Of a stretch of 64,000 nt of DNA, positions 45,541-57,100 are shown piece after piece. The first letter of the stretch is position 1; each line of letters begins with the position of its first letter. The notes under the pieces are model-generated. The model saw nothing but the letters and a program-made list of their open reading frames with translations. It was not told the DNA's origin and did no database searches. The stretch spans positions 1,033,001-1,097,000 of the forward strand of contig JAOTON010001575.1 in the NCBI GenBank assembly GCA_034440635.1. Direction: 5' to 3'. Position numbers and translations under genes: made by a program. Source of the stretch: Lepas anatifera. Lineage: Eukaryota > Arthropoda > Thecostraca > Lepadidae.

Positions 45541-47943
45541 GCTATCTAGGAAACTGTCTAAAATATATGGTGGAGATTTCAGATTGCCAGAACAAAAGCA
45601 AGGCTATGTCAACTTATCGTCAGTGCAGATTACAGAGGAACAGCATGAACTACTAAATCTTGGCTTAAATTGTCACATTCAATCCAAGCGGAATAAGGTC
45701 GACAAGAAACCAGAGCTAGAACTACTATACCGGGATCTGCTTTAATTGGAAAAATATGGCAAAATAGACGTCAATACCAGCCTAAAAGGTGAACTAATAG
45801 ACGAAGGCCACAAACCACGTGGGAACTGTAGCAGTAAGATACTTACAAAGAAGCTTACAGAAGCAGCTAAAGAAGTTAAAGGAGACGAACGCATTATAGT
45901 AAGAAGAGCAGATAAATGTCCAGCTTTTGTTATCCTAGACAGGAAAGAATATATTGAAAAACTAAGCGTCACTCTCAGCGACTCTAGCAAGTTCCAAGAA
46001 ATAAAGACAGACCCAACGAAGAAACTCAAAGCTAAGGTGAACCGTGTAATTGGGAGTGCTAATGTATTAAGTGGTGGTGTCCATTTCTCAAAAATAGTGG
46101 GTGAGTTTACCCCTGCGTACGCAACTTAAAAGACTTATAAAGTAGGAAACACATTGGGCCCTATAATGTCGCAAGTAAATACTGCTACCTATAGGCTCGC
46201 AAAGCGCCCCAATACCATTCTAAAACCATTCGTGCCCTCAAAACATTGCATTCAGTCTACGGATGAATTTCTAGATATCTTACGAACAAAGGGATTTTTT
46301 ACCGCTATTGACGTGGAAAGCCTCTTCACCAATGTGTCCATCGAAAAAAAAACACTTGAAATCATTGTCGATGAAGTGTATCATACAAAGACCAATGGCT
46401 TGCAACCCCTTCAACTCTCCACCACTATACTATCCAACCTGCTCAGAGCATGTACCAAAGGTCTACCTTTCAGGGGACCATATGGAAAACTCTACACTCA
46501 AAAAGAGGGTGTGGCTATGGGGTTACCACTAGGACCCCTGTTTGCCAACTTCTATATGTCACACATTGAAAGACTTGTACTAAACAATACTGACATAGCT
46601 CCATACCGCCCCGGTAGCTCAGTTGGTAGAGCGTTGGGGCCCGGCCCGCTGCTCAGAAGCATGCAGTGGCAGTTTATGTACAGGCTTGGGATCGGTTCCC
46701 CTGAGACGCTCCGGCGCTCAATAGTTTACCCGACGTAGGTCGGCTGGCAACTGACTGGTGAGAGGGTGACCTGAGCGGGGCGGCCGCCCCTGTGCTTTGT
46801 GGGACGTTTAACTTTGGCTTCTAAATTAACCCTTCATTGTGGGAGTTGCTCGTTCGGGTGGTGGGGTCGGGGTCTCCGTGACAAGTCCCTTGATGACTTT
46901 AGTGAGACTCCGACTCCAACAGTCGGACTGGGAACAACTTGGAAACAAATTTATAAAAAGAAATACACCTAGCTCCGTTATGTTGATGACTGCTTTCTTG
47001 ACGTCAAAGACACCCAACAACTTGAGAAACATATCAGCGAGCTAGAGAGAAACTCAGTTCTACATTTCACCTATGAACTTAGTAATGACAACACCCTTCC
47101 ATTTTTGGATGTTTTAGTCGAACGGGGGGGGACAGAGTGTTCATAACTAGCGTCTACCGAAAGCCCACACACACTGGACAAACACTCAATCCAAACAGTG
47201 AGTGCCCTGATAGATACAAATTTAGTGTAATCCGTTCATTTGTTAGAAGAGCCATCCGCACAAGCTCCACACATCAGGCCATGCACTTATAATTTTCCAG
47301 ACTGAAACAGCTGCAAGTCAACAATGGTTTTGCAATCCAGGATATCGACACAGAAATAAGACAACAGCTGGAAAACACATGACAAAATCACACCTAAACC
47401 TGGCCAAACACCAGAACCACATCACCTCATCTACCGCAACTTCATAAACTAGGCATATCAGACAGACGAGGAAATACTGGCCAACATCATAAAGAAGAAC
47501 ATCAGGTGCAGGGAGAACACAAACATAAAACTACACATGTACTATCAGACAGCCAAGACAAGACATTTATTCATGACAAACAACTTAACGAAGATAGGAT
47601 GGCTGAAGAGTACCAACGTAGTGTACCAGTTTGATTGACCAAACGAAGGTTGCAGACTTCGTAACATTCATTACGTTGGCTACACTTCAACCACCCTGTC
47701 TCGCCGACTTACAATGCATTTACAGGAGGGGGACCCCAAAGAACACTTTCACCAAGCACACGGCACACAAATCACAAGAAACATTCTTGTAGACAACACC
47801 AAAATCATACACCGCAACAACAACCCCACTAAAGTAGAAATAGCCGAAGCACTAATCATCCAGGAACACACACCACCCCTCAACTCACAGAAAAACATTC
47901 GCATGGCAAAACTTTCGCTTTGGGGAGTACAAAACGTGTAAGT
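45541..47943 (+). pseudogene. Penelope-like retroelement (RT plus GIY-YIG), decayed
   Basis: Conserved blocks appear in order but in shifting frames. N-terminal region: EEQHELLNLGLNCHIQSKRN and RADKCPAFVILDRKEYIEKL. RT motif A: FFTAIDVESLFTNVSI (about 46300). Motif B: VAMGLPLGPLFANFYMSHIE (about 46512). Catalytic motif C: YVDD at about 46980, followed by LPFLDVLVER. GIY-YIG endonuclease: HYVGYTSTTLSRRL (about 47670) to EHTPPLNSQ (about 47890). This order is diagnostic of endonuclease-bearing Penelope-like elements. Stops at 45743 and after 46126, several frameshifts and a SINE (46606-46969) between motifs B and C make it inactive. Both catalytic Asp residues of YVDD are still encoded. Confidence 0.88.
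46606..46969 (+). repeat. tRNA-derived SINE inside the Penelope-like RT
   Basis: The head is CCGCCCCGGTAGCTCAGTTG with GGTAGAGCGTTGG following. The body matches the reverse copy at 29585-29946 through to GGACTGGGAACAACTT. The target duplication is TAGCTCCAT (46596-46604) and TAGCTCCGT (46970-46978), one mismatch. Removing the SINE and one duplication brings RT motifs B and C back together. Confidence 0.88.
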
Positions 47944-48489
47944 TATAAGGTGATGACCTGATGTAGATGTGTAATGATGTGTAGTATCGTAACTTATGAG
48001 GTGCTAAGAATGGTAATATTTGGTACTTATAATGTGTCGGATGAGTGCTATTTATTGTGTTAATTGTACTAGGCAGCGATTGGAGTTGGAAGTGTTCGAT
48101 GTATTTATAGCTAATGAATTTAATCTAAGAAATGTATATATATATATATATATATTGCCCCCCTCCGTCAGTGACTGCTGACCTGGAATCAATCATCAAC
48201 TAATATTGACTGTTGTAGAGCCGCGAGCACCGGTAGGAAAAGTACTTGTCCTTATCATGCGAAATAAACTCCACGTCGGTCTTTCAGAGATCTAGAAAAT
48301 ACTTACCTATCATTGTTTAGCTCGTTGCTAGGCCATGCCTTCGACTTGAAATGAAATATAGAAGAATGAAATGTTTTGAAAGGAATATAAAACAAAGGAG
48401 GCAACTGATAGGTTTTAATCTATTTGTAAGCAATGACGTACCAATATGACACATAACTCAACTATTCCGCTGGGCAATTATGCTCGGTC
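47944..48489. other. Penelope 3' flank with (TA)n; no gene
   Basis: AT-rich sequence probably including the 3' untranslated part of the Penelope-like element, with a (TA)n run at about 48137-48156. No exon or RNA gene is supported. Confidence 0.45.
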
Positions 48490-49401
48490 CTATTCTTCCT
48501 TTATGCCCATTGTGATACGGCCTGTTCTGTACCGGATGACACCGTCCCACACATTGTTCGTCGCCCCCTCTGTGGCCTTGCTAGAGGTAATAGAGCCATA
48601 CCTGACCTCACCCGCAGTGGTGGTTGGCAGACGGATCACAAGACCTGGAGTCTCGGCCCAGTTTGCATTTTCATCAATCCATGGCAGCACGTTATCTACT
48701 GGGAGAAAGTCGGTTCCATGTGTTTTCGTGGTGATGACAGATGGCGAGTAGGTCAGCAGGGAAGCCGTTCGGTTCACTCTCCAGAGGTGGTGCCAGTACT
48801 GTCCGCCTTCTCCACTAGCGAACAGGTAGAGAGTGAAGGTGGAGGATGTACCGTAGGTCAGCAGCTGGTCTCCCAGACTCAAGATGGAATAGTCGTTCGG
48901 TTCCGGTGTGTGCTCATTGCGGAGCAGGGTGGTGTTGAGAGTCCATGTTGGTGTAGAAGATACCAGCAGCGTGGTAAAGCCGCCATTATGAAACCATCTG
49001 CTGGTGCAGTGCACAGGCACTGGTAGCGACGGTAGGTACTTTACACCACCATCCTCCTCTGGAAACATCTGGAGCAACTGTAGACACGTCTTTGGGCACT
49101 TGATGTGACTCTTGATACCATACACACCGCCGGGCTCGTCGACGAAGAACGCTGAAGGTTCTTGCCAGCCACACACGTCAGCAGCGGTGAACAACTGGCA
49201 AGTACCATCGGACCTTGAGCTGAATGCCCCACATGGTTGCTGCCGTGAACAGGCAAAGGCACAGTGTAGAGCAGCCCTCACTGATGTTGCATACAGAGGG
49301 GTGCCAGACGTGATTATCTTTCCCTGTGTCATTGAGAATTTCTCTGACGAGGCACGGGAACTGGAAATCAGGAAGGAGAGCAGCACGACTTTCAAGGACA
49401 T
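48490..49401 (-). CDS. Secreted PAN/apple-type protein, single exon, 303 aa
   Basis: Uninterrupted frame from MSLKVVLLSF to IKEE. Residues 1-19 form a signal peptide (hydrophobic VVLLSFLIS core). Residues 21-106 look like a PAN/apple module: HCAFACSRQQPCGAFSSR with Cys47, 51, 57, then Cys68 (TCQLF) and Cys77. C-x-C-rich ALHCAFAC...CGAF...CQLF is the usual pattern of these ligand-binding folds. Cys102, 106 and 132 follow. Residues 135-300 are a Cys-free domain (RWFHNGGFTTLLVSSTPTWT, then WHHLWRVN and NVWDGVIRYRTG) that resembles fibrinogen-like or lectin-like secreted domains only loosely. Asn156 and Asn210 are in N-x-T sites. The likely role is extracellular recognition, adhesion or matrix. 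The absence of introns and the absence of a clear TE frame suggest either a single-exon gene or a retrocopy; the upstream region shows no obvious TATA box. Confidence 0.72.
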   Translation of the reverse strand: MSLKVVLLSFLISSSRASSEKFSMTQGKIITSGTPLYATSVRAALHCAFACSRQQPCGAFSSRSDGTCQLFTAADVCGWQEPSAFFVDEPGGVYGIKSHIKCPKTCLQLLQMFPEEDGGVKYLPSLPVPVHCTSRWFHNGGFTTLLVSSTPTWTLNTTLLRNEHTPEPNDYSILSLGDQLLTYGTSSTFTLYLFASGEGGQYWHHLWRVNRTASLLTYSPSVITTKTHGTDFLPVDNVLPWIDENANWAETPGLVIRLPTTTAGEVRYGSITSSKATEGATNNVWDGVIRYRTGRITMGIKEE

Positions 49402-49901
49402 GGCTAGGAATGAAATATCTCAAAAAGGTACGGTACTTTGAAATGGGAATGTGATATTCCCCAGCAGTATCTTGAGTCAGTTTTCCCCACCACCTCTGTA
49501 TTGCTCACGAGTTCCTCACACTAGTGTATGTGCAGAAAACTCTGACATGACCGGTGTACAGTGTTTCTACTGAGAAGCTCCAGAGGTTCAACCAATGCAC
49601 ACCTGTTGTGTTGTGTCCCCTGGGGAACGCTAAAGCAGCTATCCGGTAGCAAAAGAAGCATTCTTGTTACCTGTTTCCATAGAGTCTGAAACTTCTAGCT
49701 CTCTAATTGGCCAATAGGGCAACAGCCTTTGTTCAAACAAAACAGAATGGGTAACTAGAACAGGCGCGTTGCAGCAAGAATAGTGGATGCATAATTAAGT
49801 GTGTCAATACACAGTGCCGCAAGGGGCCGCGAAAACGGACATCATTGAACATCTCGTGAACTAAGTGACGGAGCCTCATGAAACAAAAACTGATGTGTAC
49901 T
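49402..49901. other. Upstream region of the secreted-protein gene
   Basis: 500 bp with no coding signal. It is bounded on the right by the TTAA start of the next element. Any promoter for the minus-strand gene must lie here; I see no strong core motif. Confidence 0.4.
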
Positions 49902-52097
49902 TTAACACTCATCACACCGTTTGACACCAAATTTGACACTTACCTCGCGCCCCGGTGGGCCTCCGACCCACCTTCACCCTGGCGGGGAGTGTTTGAACAT
50001 CCCCCTCCCATTCGAACTCGGTTCCTATGCGAGATAGCGAAAAAACGCGAAGGCTGGTGGATAGCTCATACAAATTCATGAAGAAACTATATCGGTCACT
50101 TTTTGGTTCAGGTCAATATTGAGGTCATGATAGGTCAATGAAGGTGGCATGTTAGGGTGGTTTTTTTGGGGTGTAGGGTCTGACAGAGTTGAGCTAGAAT
50201 GATTTTTTAGGCTCCATTCTCTTCCCCTCGGCACGGCAAATCGAATGATGTATAATATGACTATGCTAGGTCATAGCACAAAAATGATCTGACCTGAGGT
50301 CAGGTCAAGGTCACTTTCCAGCCTAACATAATCAATATGCATATCGATCGACTCGCAAAAGTAATCCAAACGTAATGACCGATGATGGCCGATTTTTTAT
50401 TTGCCTTCACGGACCACACTTTAAGCTAAGACGATAGCCGATGTGAGCTCAAAAAGTATAATCCACGCATGGAGTGTTGAGAGGCCAAACTGATAAGCCT
50501 CTTTGTTTGCCACCTTCTGACGAACTTGTTCTAAGTCATTCATCTAAGTCTTCTTAGCTCCACAGATGTGACATATTTGAGATGACGCTGTCCCAGTCAG
50601 TGCATTCGCAACTTTCCCATCTACCATTGCCAACTGCATAATGTAGGATACCAGAGCAGTGGTCCCAGCGAGGTCGACTGCACAGGGCTGGAACTTCTCT
50701 GTCTGGGTTGAAAAGCTGTTCATTTCTTGTCGGGAGACTGCGAGGGTTTTCTGGAAAAACAAATGTTCCTGAATGTTCTCCAAATGGTTTCCTGCGAGGG
50801 TTCACAAACAAATGAATATCAAAAACGCATGCACCAGACAATCCTGTACGGGGCAGTTAAGGTTATTTACTGAAATACGGAAGTCGGTTTTGGGGTATTC
50901 TGTCCGTTTTCGCAGCCGCTTATAACACCGTGCAATGGCGTAATTAAAGGCTCTTAAAATACGGAAAAACATGGATTCATTTACAGCCAGACACGTTCTT
51001 AATTGCCCCCCCTCTGAGTCCTGAAGTCCCATGTTCGGTACTGGTGAGAGTAGTGCAGAGTTTATGGGAGTTTGTGGAGGGGGAGGGTGTCAAGTGCCCC
51101 CTTGTCTCCTGGAGCTGGCTGTATGTCGAGGCTTTTAGCAGCGTAAAGACCCGGCTCCCTTGGACCTTTTTGTTTTCTCGGCGGCTGCTGGAGTTCCAAT
51201 TTGGTAGACGTTATCTATCGCACTGAATATTTCCCCTAGCCAAGTTCTGTTGCAATGCCTGGTTGGCAAGTTTGCGGGTTTTTCCACCCCTGGACATGTC
51301 AAAGAATATGAAATTTCGAGTAGAGTTTTTGGGTTCTAGCGTCTGACAAAGTTGAGTTAGAATAATTTTTAGGCACCATTCGATTCCTCTCCTCACTGCA
51401 AATCGAATGATGTATCATATGACAATACTAGTTCAAAACACAATGACCTGTCCTCAGGACAGGTGAAGGTCACTTTTAACCTGGCATAGTCAATGTGCAC
51501 ATCAATTGACTCGACTAGCAACCTTAACGCAATGACATAAAAATAAAAGCTGTATCATTATTTCACGCAAATATATTGACATAAGTCTGAAACTGCTTAT
51601 ATAGCCCCAAATGACCTCTCAGACGTCGCAGATCAAAAATAACAACATGCACCTGAAAAGAAGTCCATGATGCTACGATTTTGAAATTATGCAGGTATTC
51701 TCAGCTGTATCCACACAAATACGTACAGCCCAATTTCTGTTTTTGCCATGTATTTCCAATGGAGAGGTCATGTTCCGTACTTGACCTTAGGTCATCGATA
51801 TAAAAAATCCCGGATGCATCTTGTAGCACTCGATTTGCGCATTATGTGGTATAAGGTTCAATCCGATATATTCACCCATTTCTCACTTATGCGACCTTAA
51901 ACATTTTTTATGTGAGGTCACTTGACCTGCACTGGTGACCTGACCTGAGATGACCGAAACCTAAAATTTTGGGAAAGTTGCGGAATTGATCAGGGATGAG
52001 GTTTCCTAAGTACAGCGGCGCTTCGCGCCGCCGTTTTATCGTGCGGACGGGGGACCCGAGGGGGTGTTCAAACACCCCTCACCGGGTTGAGGGTTAA
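49902..52097 (+). mobile_element. TTAA element carrying a Transib/RAG1-like fragment
   Basis: TTAA borders are at 49902-49905 and 52094-52097. Subterminal GTGTTTGAACATCCCCCTCC on the left is mirrored by GGGGGTGTTCAAACACCCC on the right. AGGTCA-rich flanks (50100-50330 and 51380-51980) match 22000-22540, the arms of the related element 21888-about 23074. Between them, about 50400-51300, lies DNA not shared with that relative, including a transposase-derived segment. About 2.2 kb in total; no intact frame. Confidence 0.6.
50404..50783 (-). pseudogene. Transib/RAG1-like transposase fragment
   Basis: The minus strand reads HLFFQKTLAVSRQEMNSFST, then IMQLAMVDGKVANALTGTAS with SSQICHICGAK, then (after an in-frame TAG) MNDLEQVRQKV and FGLSTLHAWIILFE. 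The order (an S-R-x-x block, a VDGK-x-x-NALT-x-T-x-SSQ-x-C-x-x-CGA zinc-type motif, then FG-x-S-x-LHAWI) matches my knowledge of the catalytic-core middle of Transib transposases and their RAG1-like relatives, where C-x-x-C belongs to a zinc-binding region. About 125 residues of a protein normally several times longer remain. Catalytic acidic residues are not included, and one internal stop and flanking frameshifts make it dead. A domesticated or autonomous full copy presumably exists elsewhere in the genome. I identified this from motif memory, not from a search. Confidence 0.62.
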
Positions 52098-52302
52098 CAT
52101 GCGTATTGATGGGGCGGGCAACGGCCCCCTCGGGTTTTTTGGAGATAGCATAAAAACGGCAGCGCGTAACACCACCATACTTGACATACTTTTACTCTGA
52201 TCATTTTTACAACTTCTGTCAAAATTTAATGATGATGACATATATCAGGACAGTCGCAGTTCTTGAAAGAAGAGCAGGTACAGTCTCCCCAGATGGCGAA
52301 AC

Positions 52303-52535
52303 TGTTATATGTGATCAGGAGCTGGAGACTCTCCGGCGTTTGGAGGCAGTATGTATTCAACAAAGACGTATCTCGGTTTAAATAGTACCGTAGGGGGTGA
52401 CGCCGGATGGGTAACACGTGTATCGACTGGAGCAGTCGGCTGCTGGCGGGGTGGTCGGCACGTGGCTTGGCGCGTGGGTCTTTGTGCCTCTGGCCATCCC
52501 TGCACAGTTGCTACACATGTGTTTCCGCATATGAC
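52303..52535 (-). repeat. LTR (3' LTR in minus orientation)
   Basis: Nearly identical to 60734-60968. Few differences between the two LTRs imply a young insertion relative to the surrounding decayed repeats. Confidence 0.82.
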
Positions 52536-54196
52536 ATCATCCCCCATACGGCAAAGAGTGAAACGAATTCTAAATGATTACATGGTCACACGACGGTAAA
52601 GAGTGAAACGAATTATGTTATACAAACGTTTACAGACGTACAGTTTAAACTAACGCTATACATATTTCTTCACATTCACATACACTTAAATGAATTTTTA
52701 AAGCATGATCTGTCTCATTGTTACAAGGCACAATATGATTTAAATTCCTTTACGCAGGGTCTCACGCGCGGTGAGACTTAACCAACGGATTTGAACACAG
52801 GTAGCAAACTAAGGCTGATTGATTATAACCTATTTTCATGTGGAAATGGTTATCGCAAGCGAGGGATCCAGGTTAACACTCGTATCATGGCACAATGTGG
52901 CAAACTAATTACTGTGTCATTCTGAAATAACCGTGGTGGATGATGCTATTGGTGTGCTGCTCCTCTGCGCAGACTCACGGCCGATGGTCTGCTCAGAAGA
53001 ACGGGACGATGAAACTTAGGGTGTCGTACCGAATATGGGTGCTGAATAGCCGGAGTTGACTTCAATGGCTCGTGTGTTTAGAAGCATGCCGAGGTGTCAC
53101 GCAGGAACCAGACTATCCGACAGCAATGGTCTACTTAAGGCGATAAAAAACGGAAATTTCAAATTGTTCAGGTCAGTCTGGCATCCATGAAGGGTCAGTT
53201 GAAACGAGAGTTATTTGTGGAGCGGTGATGCTGCCTTATTGAGCGGACGAACGCGACTGAGCCACATCCGGGCACAGAGCGTAGCGAGTGCGGCTGTTGT
53301 AGTGGCTCTGTCCAGAGCTGGACTGGTGCCAGATGGTGAGTTGTCCTCACGCGTGGAGCGTGTAGGGGTCAATGTCATCCGATCAGACGTGCTGGTTGAC
53401 GTGAATATTGGCGCGACACAGTCTGATGGTGCATAGGCGTAGGAACCGGGGGGGGCCAGGGGGGCCACTGGCCCCCCACTTTTCTGTGATTGGCCCCCGC
53501 AACGGAGATAAGAATATCAACAACTGTAATATCAAGCAAGAAGCTCAAACTGGCCCGATAGCTTGCCCTGGAATCCCGTTAAACTTACCTGTGCCCCTAA
53601 ACTAAGTTAAGGTCCTATGGGTCGATTTTAAGGTCCCCTGAGCTTCTCGGGGCCCCTGAACTGGCCTCTGATGCCATACGAGCTAATCTGGGCCCATTGA
53701 GCTGAACTGAGGGCCCTGAGATGGTTTGGGCAGCATGAACTGTTCTAGGATGCCTAAACTGAGCTAGGAGCCGTGACCTTGAACAGGGCCCCGTGAGTTG
53801 GCCAGACCCTATATCCATCGACCTGGGGGGGAGGGAGGGAGGGGGCCTGAGCTGAGCGGGGACCGTAAAGTTGATATTGTCCCTTGAGCTAATCTGGATC
53901 CCCTGTGATGCACTGAAGACCCTAAACTTAGCCGAGGCCCCTCCACAGTAATAGGGCCCCTGCCCTGCAATTGGGTTATAAGCTTTAATTGAAACCCTGA
54001 ACTGTTCTGAAACCCCATATATGCCGACAAGGGGCCCCTGGATGATCCGGGCACTTAAGCTTATCTGGTCATCAGCGCTAATATGGGTCTCTGTGTTGAA
54101 CTGAGGGCCCCTGAGATGGTCTGGGACCCTTTATAAGGCTTTACAGCCACTGACCTGGCGGCCGTGAGCTTGAATGGGCCCCTTGAGATGTTTTGA

Positions 54197-57100
54197 CAGT
54201 AGCGTAGCCAGGGGAGGGGCGTCCCTGGGTCCGCGGACCCCCTTGGGCTGACCTTATGCACTAAAAACACGAACATTGATCTCGGGGGCCCCCTGAGCTT
54301 GGTCTGGGGGGAGCCTTCCGAGCTTGGTCGCAGGAGGTCCCCGATAATCGCTATCGAGGACTCCAGAGTACTAAATACATTGATGTATTGATGTATTGAT
54401 CTTGGGGGCCCCGAGTTTGGCCTCAGGGCCCCCGAGCTTGGTCTCAGGGCCCCTCCCCCGAGCTCGGTCTCACGGGCCTTTCGATCTTGGTCTCACGGCC
54501 TTTCGATTTTGGTCTCAGGGCCCCGAGCTTGGTCTCAGGGCCCCTGAGCTTGGTCACAGGGGCCCCGAGCTTTGTGTCTGGGGGCCCTCCAAGCTTGGTC
54601 TCAGGAAGCTCCCGAGCCTGGTCTCAGGGGGCCCTTCGAGTTTGGTCTCAGGACCCCGAGCTTGGTCTCAGGGGCCCCCGAACTTGGTGTCAGGGAGCCC
54701 ACCGAGCTTGGTCTCAGATAACCCCCGAGCTTGGTCTCAGGGCCCCCGAGCTTGGTCTCAGGGGACCCCCGAGCTTGATCTTAGGGGTTCCCCCAAGTTT
54801 GGTCTCAGGCCCCCCTCTCCCTGAGCTTAGTGTCAGGGGCCCCGAGCTCTGTCTCAGGGCCCCCGAGCCTGGTCTCAGAGGCCCCGAGCTTGGTGTCTGG
54901 AGCCCTCCGAGCTTGGTCTCAGGGAACGCCTGAGCTTGATCTCAGGGGACCCCCGAGCTTGGTCTCAGGGGCCCCTGATCATCGGTATCAAGAGCTCCAG
55001 AATACCGAACATTGATCTCGGGGGCCCCTGAGCTCGGACTCACGGACCTTTCGATTTTGGTCTCAGGGCGCCCCAGAGATTGGTTTCAGGGGCCCCCGAG
55101 CGTGGTCTCAGGGGAACCCTGAACTTGGACTCAGGGGCCCCAAGCTTGGTCTCACGGGCCTTCCGAACTTGGTCTCAGGGGGCCCCCTGATCATCGGTAT
55201 CGAGGGCTCTGGAATACCGAACATTGATCTCGGGGCCCCTGAGCTTGTTCCCAGGGGCCCTGAGCTTGGTCTCAGGGGACAACGTAGCTTGGTCTCAGGA
55301 GGGGGGGCAAGCTTGGTCTCATGGGCCTTTCAATGTTTGGTCTCATGGGCCTTTCGATCTTGGTCTCACGGGGTCTCGAGCTTGGTCTTAGGGAACCCCG
55401 AGCTTGGTGTCAGAGGGCCCTCGAGCTTGCTCTCAGGGAGCATCCGAGCTTAGTCTCAGGGTCCCCTCGAGCTTGGTCTTAGGGGTTCAGGGCCCCCTTG
55501 GGGTGCCCCCGACTATTGATATCGAGGGACTCATGAATGAGGCACGAGCATTGGCCTCATAAGACTCAGAGTTTGGTCTCAGGGTCCCCCAGGCCTGGGT
55601 TCAGGACCCCCTAGCATCGGCATCGAGGGGCTCCAGAGTACTGAGCGTTAGTCTCGGGGGAGGGGGCTCGAAATTTTGATCTTGAGGGGCCCGGAACATC
55701 GGTGTCGAGTTACTCCTGAGCAAAGCGCGAACATGGGTCTAAGGGTGCCCCTGAGCCTGATCTAAGTGGGACCCCGAGCTTGGTCTTAGGAGCCCCCGGG
55801 CATCAGTATCAAGGGGCTCCGGAGTATTGGTCTGGGGGAGCAATTATTTTAGGGGCCTCCAAATGGTGATTTCGGAGGGCCCCCGAAAGTGTGGATGCAG
55901 TGGTGTAGCCAAGGGGGCCCTAGGCGTCCGCCGACCCCCCTTGGGCCAATCTGAACGACTGCAAAGGATTCTCTGATCACGGTGCCCCCACAGTCAGTCT
56001 CAGGGGCCCCTGAAGATTCGTTCTTAGGGCGTCCCGAGTCGGCCTCAAGGCCCCCACCCTGAGAGTCGGTCTCAAGGCCCCCGAAAGTAGATTTCGGGGG
56101 CCCAGAGGGTTGGTCTCAGGGGCCCCAAAAGTTGGTATCAGGGGCCCCGGGACTCTGTCTCAGAGGAGGGGGAGGGCCGAGCTAGTCTCATGGGCCCCCA
56201 GAAAGTGGTTCTCAGGGCCCCGCAAAAGTCTATTTCAGGGGGGCCCTGAGAGTCAGTCTCAGAGAACCCCAAGAGTCAGTCAAGGGGACCCCAAGAGTCT
56301 GTCTTAGGGGACCACGAGATTCAGTCTCGGGGGTCACCCTGAGAGTCTGTCTCAGAGAACCCCAAGAGTCAGTCTCAGAGCACCCCAAGAGTCGGTCTCA
56401 GGGGGCCCTCATAGTCTCACGGGCTTCGCTCTCAGGAGTCAATATTTACTTTCCGGTGGCCCCGAGAGTTAATCCGGGGGTCTGAGAGTTAGTCTAAGTT
56501 GATCTGCAAAGTGCTGGTTTTAGGGGGGCCCAGAGGGGTAATTTTTGGAGCCCTCGAGATTCAGCCTCAGGCTGTGCCCCCCCCGAGGTTTGGTATAAGC
56601 GGCCCCGGGAGTCAATCTCAGGAAACACTCAAAAGTTAGCCTCGGAGGGCACCCGGTTGTCAGTCTCAGGGACATCCGATAGTTAAGCTCGGGGTTCTGA
56701 GAGTAATTCCCAGAGGTGCTCCCTAGTTTTGGTCTCACGGGCCCCGAGTGCTAGTCTGGAGGCCCGTGAGAGCTAGTCTGGAGCCTCCGAGAGTCTGTCT
56801 CAGGAACGCCAAAGTTTCAGTCTCAGAGGTAATTTCACGCCCCCCGGGGTGTTTGTCTCAGGGGCACCCTAGAGTAAGTCTCAGAGGGCTGTCGAAAGTC
56901 ATTCCCAGCCCACCTCCCCCACCCCAAAGAGAACCTCAGGGGACCCCAAGATCTAATCTGGATGGCCACGATAGTCAGTCTCAGCCCCCCTCCAGAGCAA
57001 ATCTGGGGGCCCAATAATTAGTCTCAGAGGTGCCCCCGATAACTAATCTCAGGAGCCACGACAGATTCTCAGGGGCCCCCAGTTTTGATTAATAGGCGCC

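Noticed and set aside
53215..53436. Possible gag fragment in the LTR element
   Set aside because: Frames on both strands are open but low in complexity, and I see no zinc knuckle or capsid motif. Left as non-coding internal sequence.
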